The notes under the pieces are model-generated. The model ran no database searches. It was not told the DNA's origin and saw only the letters and a list, made by a program, of their open reading frames with translations. A stretch of DNA of 64,000 bases from Mesorhizobium sp. NZP2077 (lineage in GTDB: Bacteria; Pseudomonadota; Alphaproteobacteria; Rhizobiales; Rhizobiaceae), in contig NZ_CP051293.1 in assembly GCF_013170805.1 (NCBI RefSeq), forward strand, positions 5,338,001 through 5,402,000. Reading direction: 5' to 3'. A program made the translations under genes and the position numbers. Numbering within the stretch: position 1 is the first letter of the stretch; every line of letters starts with the position of its first letter. Below, one piece after another: positions 9,958-19,344 of this stretch.

Positions 9958-10689
9958 ATGGGCTTGATGGAAAGACACGCGATCATCGAGAAGAACGCCA
10001 CGCTTCTTCTCGTTGGCTCCCTTCTGGTAGTGACGGTCGGCGGCATCGTCGAGATCGCACCACTCTTCTATCTCGACAACACGATCGAGAAGGTCGAGGG
10101 CATGCGGCCCTACTCGCCGCTCGAACTCGCCGGCCGCAACATCTATGTGCGCGAGGGCTGCTACCTCTGCCACAGCCAGATGATCAGGCCGTTCCGCGAC
10201 GAGGTCGAGCGCTACGGTCACTACAGCCTGGCGGCCGAGTCGATGTACGACCACCCTTTCCAGTGGGGATCGAAGCGAACCGGGCCGGACCTAGCCCGGG
10301 TCGGCGACCGCTACTCGAATATATGGCATGTTCAGCACCTTACGGATCCGCGTTCGGTGGTGCCGGAATCGATCATGCCGAGCTACGCGTTCCTGAAGGA
10401 CGCACCGATCGAGGTGAAGGATTTCTCGACCCATCTAGTCGCCAACAGGCGGGTCGGCGTCCCCTACAACGATGACATGATCGCGCACGCCAATGCCGAC
10501 CTCATGGCGCAGGCCGATCCCAACGCAGACACATCCGGCCTCGAAGCACGCTATCCGAAGGCGAAGGTCGGCGACTTCGACGGCAACCCGCAAAAGGTCA
10601 CCGAAATGGATGCCCTCGTCGCCTATCTCCAGATGCTCGGCACGCTGGTTGACTTCAAGAACTACGACGATGCCGCGGGCTACCGCTGA
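9958..10689 (+). CDS. fixO: cbb3 oxidase monohaem cytochrome c subunit II
   Basis: The 243-residue protein has one N-terminal membrane anchor (about 14-36) and a periplasmic cytochrome c domain with the haem site CYLCH at 68-72 and [11 protein letters not shown]. It passes electrons within the cbb3 complex from FixP to the catalytic subunit. PSYAFL near the middle carries the likely axial Met region. It starts 10 bp after fixN and precedes fixQ. Confidence 0.96.
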   Translation: MGLMERHAIIEKNATLLLVGSLLVVTVGGIVEIAPLFYLDNTIEKVEGMRPYSPLELAGRNIYVREGCYLCHSQMIRPFRDEVERYGHYSLAAESMYDHPFQWGSKRTGPDLARVGDRYSNIWHVQHLTDPRSVVPESIMPSYAFLKDAPIEVKDFSTHLVANRRVGVPYNDDMIAHANADLMAQADPNADTSGLEARYPKAKVGDFDGNPQKVTEMDALVAYLQMLGTLVDFKNYDDAAGYR

Positions 10690-10701
10690 GGAGTTCTATC
10701 C

Positions 10702-10851
10702 ATGGAATACAATTTGATGCGGGAATTTGCCGACAGCTGGGGTCTGGTAGGCATGGCGCTTTTCTTTGTCGGGGCAATTGTCTTCGCCCTTCGTCCCGGC
10801 AGCCGCAAGCTGGCCGACGAGGCAGCCCGGATCCCCCTTGAGGATGACTGA
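10702..10851 (+). CDS. fixQ: cbb3 oxidase small subunit CcoQ/FixQ
   Basis: This 49-residue protein starts MEYNLMREFADSWGLVGM and has a single membrane helix (about 14-31) followed by a short charged tail ending IPLEDD. CcoQ stabilises the association of FixP with the core complex. The ATG at 10702 is preceded by GAGGAG overlapping the fixO stop region, and the stop lies 2 bp before the fixP start. Size, position and topology all match the family. Confidence 0.95.
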   Translation: MEYNLMREFADSWGLVGMALFFVGAIVFALRPGSRKLADEAARIPLEDD

Positions 10852-10853
10852 TC

Positions 10854-11717
10854 ATGAGCAACGAGCATATCGACGAGGTCTCCGGCATCTCGACGACCGG
10901 TCACGAATGGGATGGCATCAGGGAACTAAACAACCCTCTGCCGCGCTGGTGGGTGTGGACGTTCTACATCACCATTGTCTGGGCGATCGGCTACACCATC
11001 GCCTATCCGGCATGGCCGCTGCTGCACTCGGCGACGAAGGGTGTACTCGGCTACTCCAGCCGTAACGACGTGGGGAACGAGCTGGCCGCGGCCGAGGTCG
11101 CCAAAGGCAAGTATGTCTCGGCAATTCAAGCGAAAACCGTTTCCGAGATCACCGCCGATGACGCATTGCGCGAATTCGCCCTCGCCGCCGGCGGCGCCGC
11201 GTTCAAGGTCAATTGCGTGCAATGCCACGGCTCCGGCGCCCAAGGTTCCAAAGGCTTTCCCAACCTGAACGACGATGACTGGTTGTGGGGCGGCAAGGCC
11301 GAGCAGATCCAGCAGACCATCACGCATGGCATCCGCTTCGTGTCGGACCCGGAGACGCGCACCTCGGAAATGCCGGCCTTTGGCGACATCATTACCGCCG
11401 ATCAGATACGCCAGGTCAGCGCCTATGTGGCGAGCCTGTCCGGCAAGGTCCAGGATACAAGCCTGATCGAACCCGGCGCCAAGGTCTTTGCTGAGAATTG
11501 CGTGGCCTGTCACGGCGACAAGGCAAAGGGCAACAGGGAGTTCGGCGCCCCCGATCTGACCGATGCGATCTGGCTCTACGGGTCCGGCGAGACGGCAATC
11601 GCCACCCAGGTCCGCGCACCGAAACACGGCGTGATGCCGGCTTGGGGCGGCCGTCTCGGCGAGACCAAGGTCAAGGAACTTGCGGTTTACGTGCATTCGC
11701 TTGGCGGTGGAGAATAG
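10854..11717 (+). CDS. fixP: cbb3 oxidase dihaem cytochrome c subunit III
   Basis: The 287-residue subunit has an N-terminal cytoplasmic segment, a membrane helix near 33-52 and two periplasmic cytochrome c domains, with haem sites CVQCH (121-125) and CVACH (216-220). It receives electrons from bc1-derived cytochromes or cupredoxins and feeds FixO. Axial methionines are probably those in SEMPAFGD and GVMPAWGGR. It is the last gene of fixNOQP; a strong terminator follows 40 bp later. Confidence 0.96.
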   Translation: MSNEHIDEVSGISTTGHEWDGIRELNNPLPRWWVWTFYITIVWAIGYTIAYPAWPLLHSATKGVLGYSSRNDVGNELAAAEVAKGKYVSAIQAKTVSEITADDALREFALAAGGAAFKVNCVQCHGSGAQGSKGFPNLNDDDWLWGGKAEQIQQTITHGIRFVSDPETRTSEMPAFGDIITADQIRQVSAYVASLSGKVQDTSLIEPGAKVFAENCVACHGDKAKGNREFGAPDLTDAIWLYGSGETAIATQVRAPKHGVMPAWGGRLGETKVKELAVYVHSLGGGE

Positions 11718-11757
11718 CAACGGGGGTCTATTCTCTGGCCCTCACCGTGCAAGCGAC

Positions 11758-11788
11758 GAGGCCCGGCATGCCGGGCCTCGATCTTTTT
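11758..11788 (+). terminator. Rho-independent terminator after fixNOQP
   Basis: A perfect 22-bp palindrome (GAGGCCCGGCATGCCGGGCCTC) is followed by GATCTTTTT. It sits 40 bp past the fixP stop and before the fixG operator, so it separates fixNOQP from fixGHIS. Confidence 0.85.
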
Positions 11789-11802
11789 GCGGCATGCGGA
11801 GA

Positions 11803-11816
11803 TTGACCTGCATCAA
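11803..11816. promoter_or_regulatory. FNR/FixK-type operator upstream of fixGHIS
   Basis: TTGACCTGCATCAA matches the consensus exactly. It lies just after the fixNOQP terminator and gives fixG its own low-oxygen promoter with a leader of about 80 nt to the GTG start. Confidence 0.87.
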
Positions 11817-11932
11817 CGCGGCGCAGCCCTGTCGGCGGCAAAGTCGGGATGACGCTGCGTTTCGCGCACTCGCCTGCGATCAATCAAGGCGGTTGCCCGG
11901 CGAAATCACAAGCTGTGCGACGGGAGACACTG

Positions 11933-13492
11933 GTGCTGGACCATACACAAGTAGAGCGGCTTGAAGCCGAGGCCGTCAACTCCGCCAGAGTGCGCCAGCC
12001 AATGTATGCCGCGCGCAAGAAGATCTTTCCAAAGCGCGCCTCGGGCAATTTTCGCCAGTTCAAATGGATCGTGATGGCGATCACGCTCGGCATTTACTAT
12101 CTGACGCCATGGTTGAGGTGGGATCGAGGCCCATTTGCCCCCGATCAGGCGGTACTTCTCGATCTCGCCAACCGACGCTTCTATTTCTTCTTCATCGAGA
12201 TCTGGCCGCAGGAATTCTACTATGTGGCTGGTCTTCTGGTCATGGCCGGCGTTGGACTCTTTCTGATTACGTCGACCGTCGGCCGCGCCTGGTGCGGGTA
12301 TACCTGCCCGCAGACCGTATGGGTCGATCTGTTCCTGGTCGTCGAGCGCGCGATCGAGGGCGACCGCAACGCCCGTATGAAGCTCGATGCGGGTCCCTGG
12401 ACCGCCCGCAAGCTCGTGCTGCGTGTATCAAAGCACACGATCTGGCTTGTCATAGGCGCGGCGACCGGTGGCGCCTGGATCTTCTATTTCGCCGATGCGC
12501 CGACGCTCGCCGGCGAACTGTTCACTGGCACCGCCGCGCCCGTCGCCTACATCACCGTCGCCGTGTTGACGGCGACGACCTATACGTTCGGCGGGCTGAT
12601 GCGCGAGCAAGTCTGCACCTACATGTGCCCATGGCCGCGTATTCAGGCAGCCATGCTCGACGAGAACTCGCTCACCGTCACCTACAACGACTGGCGCGGC
12701 GAACCACGTTCGCGTCACGCCAAGAAGGTCGTGGCAGCAGGTCAGTCCGTCGGCGACTGCGTCGACTGCAATGCCTGCGTCGCTGTCTGTCCGATGGGGA
12801 TCGACATTCGCGACGGCCAACAGCTCGAATGCATCACCTGCGCGCTTTGCATCGACGCCTGCGACGGCGTCATGAACAAACTCGGCCGGGAGCACGGGCT
12901 GATCTCCTACGCGACGCTCTCCGACTACAACGCCAACATGATGCTGGCGACCGCGGGTGGCGCCAGTTCGGTCAATCCGTCGCTGGTCAGGACGGCTGAT
13001 GGCCCTTTCTCCGACAAGGTGGCCCATTTCCATATCCGCAAGATCTTTCGGCCCCGCACCTACCTCTACATGGCAATGTGGTCGCTGATCGGGCTGGGCT
13101 TGCTCTTTTCGCTGCTGACGCGCGACCGGCTCGAGGTCAACGTTCTGCATGACCGCAATCCCCAGTTCGTCAAATTGTCCGACGGTTCGATCCGCAATGG
13201 CTACACCGTCAAGCTGCTCAACATGATCCCCGAGCCGCGGACCATTGTTGTCACCATGCAAGGCTTGCAAGGGGGCGAAATGAGCGTGGTCGGCGAAGAC
13301 ATAAAGGCAGGCCGCTCCTTCGCCATCCCGGTCGAGCCCGATCGCCTGAAAATGCTCAAGGTCTTCGTACGGCAGCCGGCGGATCAGATCCAGGGCGCGG
13401 CGCGGACATTCAAGTTCCGGGTCGAGGACAGGGCGAGCTTCGAGTCGGACGAATACACCGCCACCTTCAACGCACCGGAGACTACCAGATGA
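11933..13492 (+). CDS. fixG: Cytochrome oxidase assembly ferredoxin-like protein FixG/CcoG
   Basis: The 519-residue membrane iron-sulfur protein has several transmembrane helices and cysteine motifs CGYTCPQTVW, CTYMCPWPR, CVDCNACVAVCPMGID and CITCALCIDACD, the last two typical of two [4Fe-4S] clusters. CcoG reduces Cu(II) for cbb3 CuB assembly. The C-terminal third is an Ig-like periplasmic domain. I use the GTG at 11933 because GGGAG lies 8 bp upstream and the following LDHTQVERLEAEAVN matches family N termini; the longer frame from ATG 11849 adds an unconserved leader. Its end overlaps fixH by 4 bp. Confidence 0.93.
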   Translation: MLDHTQVERLEAEAVNSARVRQPMYAARKKIFPKRASGNFRQFKWIVMAITLGIYYLTPWLRWDRGPFAPDQAVLLDLANRRFYFFFIEIWPQEFYYVAGLLVMAGVGLFLITSTVGRAWCGYTCPQTVWVDLFLVVERAIEGDRNARMKLDAGPWTARKLVLRVSKHTIWLVIGAATGGAWIFYFADAPTLAGELFTGTAAPVAYITVAVLTATTYTFGGLMREQVCTYMCPWPRIQAAMLDENSLTVTYNDWRGEPRSRHAKKVVAAGQSVGDCVDCNACVAVCPMGIDIRDGQQLECITCALCIDACDGVMNKLGREHGLISYATLSDYNANMMLATAGGASSVNPSLVRTADGPFSDKVAHFHIRKIFRPRTYLYMAMWSLIGLGLLFSLLTRDRLEVNVLHDRNPQFVKLSDGSIRNGYTVKLLNMIPEPRTIVVTMQGLQGGEMSVVGEDIKAGRSFAIPVEPDRLKMLKVFVRQPADQIQGAARTFKFRVEDRASFESDEYTATFNAPETTR

Positions 13493-13986
13493 CCGCCAAG
13501 GCACAAAAGCCCCGCGAGTTTACCGGCAAGCACATGCTGGCGGTCATCCTTGCCTTTTTCGGTGTGGTCATCGCGGTCAATCTGACCATGGCGACACTCG
13601 CCAACACAAGCTGGACCGGCCTTGTCGTCGAGAACACCTACGTCGCGAGCCAGCAATTCAACAAAAAGGCCGAGGAAGGGCGCGCGCAGGCTGCCCTTGG
13701 CTGGACCGGGAAACTGACCATCGCATGGGGTGAGGTTCGCTATAGCCTCACCGATGCCGCAGGCAAGCCGGTTCCCCTGCATGGCGTCAAGGTGCTGTTT
13801 CGTCATCCGGCCTACGATAAAGAGGACAAGGCCGTCACGCTCGCCCTCGCTACAGGCCAGGAATTCGCCGCCCAGCACATGCCGAAGGACGGCGTCTGGA
13901 TCGTCGAGGTGGACGCCGATGCCGGCCTCGCGAAGCCTTATCGCGAGGTCCGCAGGATCATGATTTCCCACGGAGCGCTGAAATGA
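13489..13986 (+). CDS. fixH: FixH, cbb3 oxidase assembly protein
   Basis: The 165-residue protein has one N-terminal membrane helix (about 15-38, HMLAVILAFFGVVIAVNLTMA) and a periplasmic domain with the family segment TSWTGLVVENTYVASQQFN. FixH/CcoH is needed for stable assembly of the cbb3 complex with FixI-supplied copper. It overlaps fixG and fixI by 4 bp each (ATGA), so translation is coupled. Confidence 0.94.
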   Translation: MTAKAQKPREFTGKHMLAVILAFFGVVIAVNLTMATLANTSWTGLVVENTYVASQQFNKKAEEGRAQAALGWTGKLTIAWGEVRYSLTDAAGKPVPLHGVKVLFRHPAYDKEDKAVTLALATGQEFAAQHMPKDGVWIVEVDADAGLAKPYREVRRIMISHGALK

Positions 13987-16268
13987 GCTGTTGTGCACCG
14001 GGCGCCGAAATGGCGCTGGATCTGGAAAGCAGCATGTTGATCCTGCCATCAAGCCAGGAGATCAGATTGGCGAGCCGCTCGCTTGGAGCTGATCTGCGCC
14101 AAACCGATCTCTCGGTGCCTACGGTTCACTGCGCCGCCTGCATCCAGACGATCGAGACGGCGATGGGAAAACTCGACAATGTCGAAGGCGCGCGTGTCAA
14201 CCTGTCGACGAAGCGGGTCGCGATCCGGTGGCGTGGGGCTCAGGTGCCACCCTTCGTCGCCGCGCTTGGCAGGCTGGGCTACGAGGCGCATTTGTTCGCC
14301 CCTGAGGTCGATGAGAAGGACAAGACACTTGCGGAACTGATCCGCGCCGTCGCTGTTGCCGGCTTCGCGGCCGCCAACATCATGTTGCTGTCGGTCTCGG
14401 TCTGGTCCGGAGCCGAAGGTGCGACCCGCGACCTGTTCCACTGGGTCTCGGCGCTGATCGCCATCCCAGCGCTGGCCTTCGCCGGCGGCATCTTCTTCCG
14501 CTCGGCCTGGAATGCATTGCGCCACGGTCGCATGAACATGGACGTGCCGATCGCGGTCGGGGTGTCGCTGGCCTACGCCATGAGCCTCTATGAAACGATC
14601 AATCATGGCGAACACGCCTATTTCGACGCGTCGGTGTCGCTGCTGTTTTTCCTGCTGATCGGCCGCACGCTGGACCACGTGATGCGCGAACGTGCCCGCA
14701 CCGCCGTGAAAGGCCTGTCGCAGCTGGCCGCGCGTGGCGCCATGGTGCTGCGCGCAGACGGCGCACGGGACTATTTGCCGGTTGGCGAGATCGAGCCAGG
14801 GATGCAGTTGCTGATAGCAGCCGGTGAAAGAATCCCGGTTGACGGCAAGATCATTCAGGGAGCGTCGGACCTCGACTGTTCGCTGGTCTCTGGCGAGAGC
14901 ACGCCGAAAAACGTGGCGTCAGGCGAAGCCGTGCAGGCTGGCGTGCTCAACCTTACCGGCCCGCTGACAATCGAGGCGACAGCCGCCGCAAAGGATTCGT
15001 TCCTGGCGGAAATGGTTCGGCTGATGGAAGCCGCCGAAGGCGGTCGTGCGCATTATCGCCGCGTAGCCGACCGCGTTTCGACACTCTACGCGCCCGTGGT
15101 TCATCTCACCGCCTTCGTGACGTTCCTCGGCTGGATGGCGGCGACCGGCGACTGGCACCGGGCGATGACGATCGCCATCGCCGTTCTCATCATCACGTGC
15201 CCGTGCGCGCTCGGTCTCGCCGTGCCGATCGTCCAGGTGGTCGCCGCGCGGCGCCTGTTCGAGAGCGGCATCATGGTCAAGGATGGTTCGGCAATGGAGC
15301 GCCTGGCGACGATCGATACAGCTGTGTTCGACAAGACCGGAACGCTCACGCTCGGCCAGCCCCGGCTGGTCAATTCGGGCTCAATCGATCCCGTCATGCT
15401 GGCAATCGCCGCAGACCTGGCCGCGCATTCGCGTCATCCATTTTCAAAGGCCATAGCCGGCTTCGCCATTCCTGGTTGGCAACACAAATTCGATGCCGTC
15501 ACCGAGCACCCGGGATTTGGTATCGAAGCCACCGACGCCGGAAGCACATGGCGGCTGGGTCGACGTGGATGGGCTGGGTGGAAGGCTCGAACCGGTGGTG
15601 AAGGCAAACATGGCTACGGCGGAACGGTCCTGACGAAAAATGGGATGATTGTCGCGTCCTTCGTTTTCCAGGATGCATTGCGTGCCGACGCCTGCGCGAC
15701 CATCGACCGATTGAAGCATGCAGGGATGTCGGTGGAAATGCTGTCGGGCGATACGGCGGCAGCCTGCGCCGAGGTTGCGCAAGGGCTGGGTGTTGATGAC
15801 TTCGTTCCTTGCCTGCTGCCATCCGGCAAGGTCGAACGCATCGAGACCCTGGCGAAAAACGGACACAAGGTCCTGATGGTGGGCGACGGGCTCAACGACA
15901 CGCCGGCGCTGCGCGCAGCGCATGTCTCGATCGCACCGGCCACGGCCGCCGACATTGGCCGCAACGCGGCGGACTTCGTCTTCCTGCGCGAAAGCCTTCT
16001 GGCCGTGCCTCTCGCACTGGACGTCTCGCGCAAGGCCGGGAGCCTGATCCGGCAGAACATCGCGATCGCAATCGTCTACAATGCTGTCGCCGTGCCGATC
16101 GCCATTCTCGGGCACGTCACGCCATTGATCGCGGCAATTGCCATGTCGGCGTCATCGCTGCTTGTCATCGGCAATGCAATGCGTTTGCGGAGTTCCGTGC
16201 CGGGTTCGCAGGTGAAAGAGGTTCGGCCCTCCAGACGATCCGACACCAACGAATTGGCGCGATCCTGA
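13983..16268 (+). CDS. fixI: Copper-exporting P1B ATPase for cbb3 oxidase assembly
   Basis: The 761-residue P-type ATPase has an N-terminal heavy-metal-associated domain with CAAC (C50, C53), further N-terminal cysteines (MSCC), the intramembrane CPC motif (TCPCALGLAVP, about C406-C408), the phosphorylation site DKTGT (D450) and the hinge motif GDGLNDTPAL. FixI/CcoI moves Cu(I) toward the periplasm for insertion into the oxidase. It is coupled by overlapping ATGA to fixH before it and to fixS after it. Confidence 0.95.
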   Translation: MSCCAPGAEMALDLESSMLILPSSQEIRLASRSLGADLRQTDLSVPTVHCAACIQTIETAMGKLDNVEGARVNLSTKRVAIRWRGAQVPPFVAALGRLGYEAHLFAPEVDEKDKTLAELIRAVAVAGFAAANIMLLSVSVWSGAEGATRDLFHWVSALIAIPALAFAGGIFFRSAWNALRHGRMNMDVPIAVGVSLAYAMSLYETINHGEHAYFDASVSLLFFLLIGRTLDHVMRERARTAVKGLSQLAARGAMVLRADGARDYLPVGEIEPGMQLLIAAGERIPVDGKIIQGASDLDCSLVSGESTPKNVASGEAVQAGVLNLTGPLTIEATAAAKDSFLAEMVRLMEAAEGGRAHYRRVADRVSTLYAPVVHLTAFVTFLGWMAATGDWHRAMTIAIAVLIITCPCALGLAVPIVQVVAARRLFESGIMVKDGSAMERLATIDTAVFDKTGTLTLGQPRLVNSGSIDPVMLAIAADLAAHSRHPFSKAIAGFAIPGWQHKFDAVTEHPGFGIEATDAGSTWRLGRRGWAGWKARTGGEGKHGYGGTVLTKNGMIVASFVFQDALRADACATIDRLKHAGMSVEMLSGDTAAACAEVAQGLGVDDFVPCLLPSGKVERIETLAKNGHKVLMVGDGLNDTPALRAAHVSIAPATAADIGRNAADFVFLRESLLAVPLALDVSRKAGSLIRQNIAIAIVYNAVAVPIAILGHVTPLIAAIAMSASSLLVIGNAMRLRSSVPGSQVKEVRPSRRSDTNELARS

Positions 16269-16438
16269 TGACGACCCTCATCTACCTTATCCCTGTCGCC
16301 CTCTTCCTTGGCGCCCTAGGCCTGGGCGGGTTCCTATGGGCTTTGAGAAGCGGCCAGTACGAGGATCTCGATGGCGCGGCGGAGCGCATTCTCATCGACC
16401 GCGACGACGGCGCGGAGAATGCCACTCGTTCCAAGTGA
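16268..16438 (+). CDS. fixS: FixS/CcoS, small cbb3 maturation protein
   Basis: This 56-residue protein starts at the ATG at 16268, overlapping the fixI stop. It has one membrane helix (MTTLIYLIPVALFLGALGLG) followed by the conserved FLWALRSGQYEDLDGAAERIL, the hallmark of CcoS. It is required for cofactor insertion into cbb3 oxidase. It closes fixGHIS; its stop codon overlaps the candidate operator of the next gene. Confidence 0.95.
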   Translation: MTTLIYLIPVALFLGALGLGGFLWALRSGQYEDLDGAAERILIDRDDGAENATRSK

Positions 16439-16448
16439 CTCAGATCAA
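16435..16448. promoter_or_regulatory. Degenerate FNR/FixK-type box upstream of CBS-BON gene 1
   Basis: GTGACTCAGATCAA differs from the consensus only at its first base. The predicted leader to the ATG at 16505 is about 22 nt. The second CBS-BON gene has a near-identical box (ATGATTCAGATCAA) in the same relative place, which supports function. Confidence 0.55.
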
Positions 16449-16504
16449 AGCGCCGCGGGCAGGGATGTCCCATCGTCGTCCAATGAAAAATCAGGAGGGT
16501 GAGG

Positions 16505-17206
16505 ATGCAAGCTGAAGCCATCATGACGAAGCCCGTCATCACGACGCATGCGAACGCGACGATCGCCGAAGCGGTCGAACTCATGCTTTCAAACAAAGTC
16601 AGCTGCCTTCCGGTAACGGACAGCGACGGTGCCCTGGTTGGCATTGTAAGCAAAAGCGACTTCTTGCGCCGGGAGGAACTTGGGACTCGGCGTGTGCGTC
16701 CGCGCTGGCTGGAGTTCGATCTTGGCCCGGGCACAACCGCCAACGACTATGTGCGTTCAAACGGACGGATCATCCATGAGGTGATGACCGCACACGTCAT
16801 TTCGGCGCCCCCAGGCGCCTCTGTTGCACACATTGTCAACTTGATGATGCAACACCGCATCAACAATGTGCCTATTGTCGATCGGGAGAGGGTCGTCGGC
16901 ATCATCACGCGAACTGATTTGCTGCCTGTCCTGATCCGCGCAATGCCGAAAGCGGGCACAACGCCGCCCGATGACGACCTGATCCGCAGGGCCATACTTG
17001 CCGAACTGCAGGGGCAATCGTGGAGCGGAGGTGACGTGATTGATGTGAGGGTCAGCGACGGCGTCGTCGAACTGACGGGGGAGATTGTCGACGAGCGTCA
17101 ACGGAAAGCTGCGATCGTTGCGGCGGAGAACATTGCCGGCTTCGGACAAGTCAAGGACGGCCTCTTCTTCCGCATAGATCCGTTCTCGGTGATGAAGGTT
17201 TCGTAG
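16505..17206 (+). CDS. CBS-pair and BON domain protein (paralogue 1)
   Basis: The 233-residue soluble protein has two CBS motifs (about 1-60 and 90-150) separated by a basic segment RRVRPRWLEF, then a C-terminal BON domain with IDVRVSDGVVELTGEIVDE. CBS pairs bind adenine nucleotides and BON domains are small potential ligand- or membrane-binding folds. AGGAGG at 16493 places the start at the ATG at 16505. A close paralogue lies at 24265-24963 with the same opening residues (MQAEAIM) and the same kind of upstream box. Such proteins are frequent in low-oxygen regulons, but their target is unknown. Confidence 0.85.
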   Translation: MQAEAIMTKPVITTHANATIAEAVELMLSNKVSCLPVTDSDGALVGIVSKSDFLRREELGTRRVRPRWLEFDLGPGTTANDYVRSNGRIIHEVMTAHVISAPPGASVAHIVNLMMQHRINNVPIVDRERVVGIITRTDLLPVLIRAMPKAGTTPPDDDLIRRAILAELQGQSWSGGDVIDVRVSDGVVELTGEIVDERQRKAAIVAAENIAGFGQVKDGLFFRIDPFSVMKVS

Positions 17207-17335
17207 CTGCCAAAGCCGGGCCTACTGGGTTTGCTCTCCTCCCTAGATCCCTTGGCCTTTGAGACCGTCGGCGACTTCCTCGGCATATAGCGCCTGGCGC
17301 GCCGTCCAGGCAGAATGCGCCCAATTGAAACGGGC

Positions 17336-17364
17336 CGGATGAACCGCTGTGCTCGGTTCATCCG
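17336..17364. terminator. Stem-loop between convergent CBS-BON and pseudoazurin genes
   Basis: CGGATGAACC and GGTTCATCCG form a 10-bp perfect stem with a 9-base loop. It lies between two convergent genes and could end transcription from either side, but no strong T-run follows on either strand. Confidence 0.45.
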
Positions 17365-17407
17365 ACTCGTACCTACCCGATTTGGCTGGCGGGCTTTGTT
17401 GTGAACG

Positions 17408-17845
17408 TCAGTTGGCGGGAACTTGGGTGAACAGATCCGCGAACACCGTTTTTGCCTTGCCAGAATGCTTGACCTCCTTCGCAGTATCGAGATTGACGGG
17501 CTTGCCGACAACGATCAGAGCTACCATGCCCATGCCGTAGTGGGGCGCGCATTTGACGCCATAGACGCCTTCCTTGGTCAGGGTAATGGTGATCTCCTCG
17601 CTAGGCTTTCCCTTGAAGGGCTCCGCACCGTCCGGAATCATGCCTTTGATCGACTCGGCATCGTGGGACTTGTCGGTCGGTACGAACTTTACGGTGTCGC
17701 CGGGTGCAGCCTTGATGAAGGCCGGCTGGAAGACCATGGAGCCCTTTTCGCCCTTGTTGAGCATTTGCACCACGTGTTCTTCCGCGCTTGCGCCGCCGGC
17801 GAGAGCGAAGAGGTAAATTGTGGCAGCGAGGATGGAGCGTTTCAT
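17408..17845 (-). CDS. Pseudoazurin, blue copper electron carrier
   Basis: The 145-residue protein has a signal peptide (about 1-21) and a cupredoxin domain with the four type-1 copper ligands: His in KSHDAES, then Cys, His and Met in [13 protein letters not shown]. Pseudoazurin is a small periplasmic electron carrier, classically feeding nitrite or N2O reductases and able to serve cbb3 oxidase. No denitrification gene is visible in the window, so here it may act as an alternative donor to the cbb3 oxidase encoded nearby (inference). The ATG at 17845 begins the signal peptide. I see no clear FNR box upstream. Confidence 0.92.
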   Translation of the reverse strand: MKRSILAATIYLFALAGGASAEEHVVQMLNKGEKGSMVFQPAFIKAAPGDTVKFVPTDKSHDAESIKGMIPDGAEPFKGKPSEEITITLTKEGVYGVKCAPHYGMGMVALIVVGKPVNLDTAKEVKHSGKAKTVFADLFTQVPAN

Positions 17846-18066
17846 CGATTTGTCCTTTGTTTCGTCTTCGCGGCATTGGCCGTTCCAACGCTGTTTAGCC
17901 TGATGTGACCGGAAACGATTTGCGCTGGCGCAGACTTGGAATGAGCAATCGATGCGAAACTGGTTCGATTCGGGCTGACAGCCAATTGTCAGGTCGTGCG
18001 TGAGATATTGCGTTTGAGGCGGGCCAACCGGATTCGCCGCAGGAACCAACCTGGAATGCAATTCCG

Positions 18067-18840
18067 ATGAAACAGATTGCACTGTCGCTTTTCGTGATCG
18101 CCGCCTCCGGCGCCTATGTCTGGGATCAGGCCGGCAAGGATCCGGCAAACGATATGCTCGGCGAAGCGCTGCCGGCCGACACAGCGGATGCGCCTTCCGT
18201 GCAGCCAAAAGAGCCCGCAGCCGCTCCGAGTTCGCCGGTGCTTCGCACCTCCCCGGCGCTCCTCTATCCTCGGTTGAGAACAAGGTTCCAGATTGACCGG
18301 GAAACGACGGCTGGCATAGCAGTGCCCGCCGAACGGCCAAAGGATCCAGTCAAGCAGACAGTGGTTCCGGTGGCACCACAACCGTCGCCAACGCCGTCGG
18401 CTCAGCCAGTGGCTTCGGCTGCCGCCGATCCTACGCCAACAGCACCTTCCTTCGCCATAACTCCCGCCGCCTACATACCAGTCCCCCAGCCGAGGCCGGC
18501 ATACCCAGAGACGCCAGCGCGTGTCTTCCAGGTGGGCATGAAGCTCGCGGCACATGGCTATGCCGATGGTGTCTACACCGGCCCCACGGCCGATGCCTAC
18601 TACGGCATCATCCAGATTCAGGCCCTCGTACAGGGCGGGCAGCTGACGGCGCTGAAGGTGCTCAAATACCCATCCGACCGCCGCACCTCCGTCAACATCA
18701 ACAGGCAGGCGCTGCCCATGCTGCGTGACGAAGCGATCAGCGCCCAAAGCGCCAATGTCGACATTATTTCGGGCGCGACGCTGACCAGCAGGGCTTTCAT
18801 CCAGTCGCTGCGCGGCGCGCTGAAGAAGGCATCGTCGTAG
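18067..18840 (+). CDS. FMN-binding domain protein with a long proline-rich linker
   Basis: The 257-residue protein has an N-terminal membrane anchor or signal peptide ([19 protein letters not shown]), a low-complexity Pro/Ala linker (about 40-150) and a C-terminal FMN_bind domain. The flavinylation motif [10 protein letters not shown] (D232, S235-T238) matches the sequence that ApbE modifies by linking FMN to the Thr. The linker suggests the flavin domain reaches across part of the periplasm. It sits directly before the apbE remnant and the NqrB/RnfD-like reductase, so the three genes look like one extracytoplasmic flavin electron-transfer unit. Confidence 0.85.
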   Translation: MKQIALSLFVIAASGAYVWDQAGKDPANDMLGEALPADTADAPSVQPKEPAAAPSSPVLRTSPALLYPRLRTRFQIDRETTAGIAVPAERPKDPVKQTVVPVAPQPSPTPSAQPVASAAADPTPTAPSFAITPAAYIPVPQPRPAYPETPARVFQVGMKLAAHGYADGVYTGPTADAYYGIIQIQALVQGGQLTALKVLKYPSDRRTSVNINRQALPMLRDEAISAQSANVDIISGATLTSRAFIQSLRGALKKASS

Positions 18841-18844
18841 GTCC

Positions 18845-19344
18845 ATGCGCGACACCCGAATTTTGATGGGCATGCCCATGACGGTCGACATCGGCGGCGC
18901 GTCGGCCGGTGGGTTATCGACACGGTCTTCGGCTATTTCGATCATATCGACCGGCGCTTCAGCACATACCGGGCCGACAGTGAGATCGCAGCCGTCAACC
19001 GCGGCGACGTACCGGTCGCCGACTGGAGTGGTGAGATGATGGAAGTGCAAGCTCTCGCCAGACAGACGAAAGACGAGACGGATGGATACTTCGACATTCG
19101 CAAGCCCGACGGGTCGCTAGATCCTTCCGGCATCGTCAAGGGCTGGGCCATTCGCAATGCGGCCGGGATCGTGCAACGGGCCGGCATCAGCGATTTCTTC
19201 ATCGAGGCGGGCGGGGACCCGAAGCATTCTTGGCGCGGCGGCATTCTCTTCATCGAGCAGACGCCTGGCCTGGAGGGGTATCTCGTCGACGCCAATGGCC
19301 GCGCCACGCCGACAACCGGGTTCGGAGCCCTTTGCCTGCCATGA
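18845..19344 (+). pseudogene. apbE: Broken apbE (FAD:protein FMN transferase)
   Basis: ApbE attaches FMN to SGAT motifs. Here the start MRDTRILMGMPMTVDI is followed by a single-base frame loss near 18895-18912, after which FGYFDHIDRRFSTYRADSEI continues in another frame. Downstream, DPSGIVKGWAI and DFFIEAGGD are intact. After that the sequence jumps to the family C terminus (FIEQTPGLEGYLVDANGRAT), so about 75 residues are missing, including the usual SGTYIRG and metal-binding regions. The stop overlaps the next ATG. The frameshift might be a read error, but the internal deletion cannot be. An FMN-binding protein and reductase flank it, so flavinylation would need another ApbE elsewhere. Confidence 0.82.
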
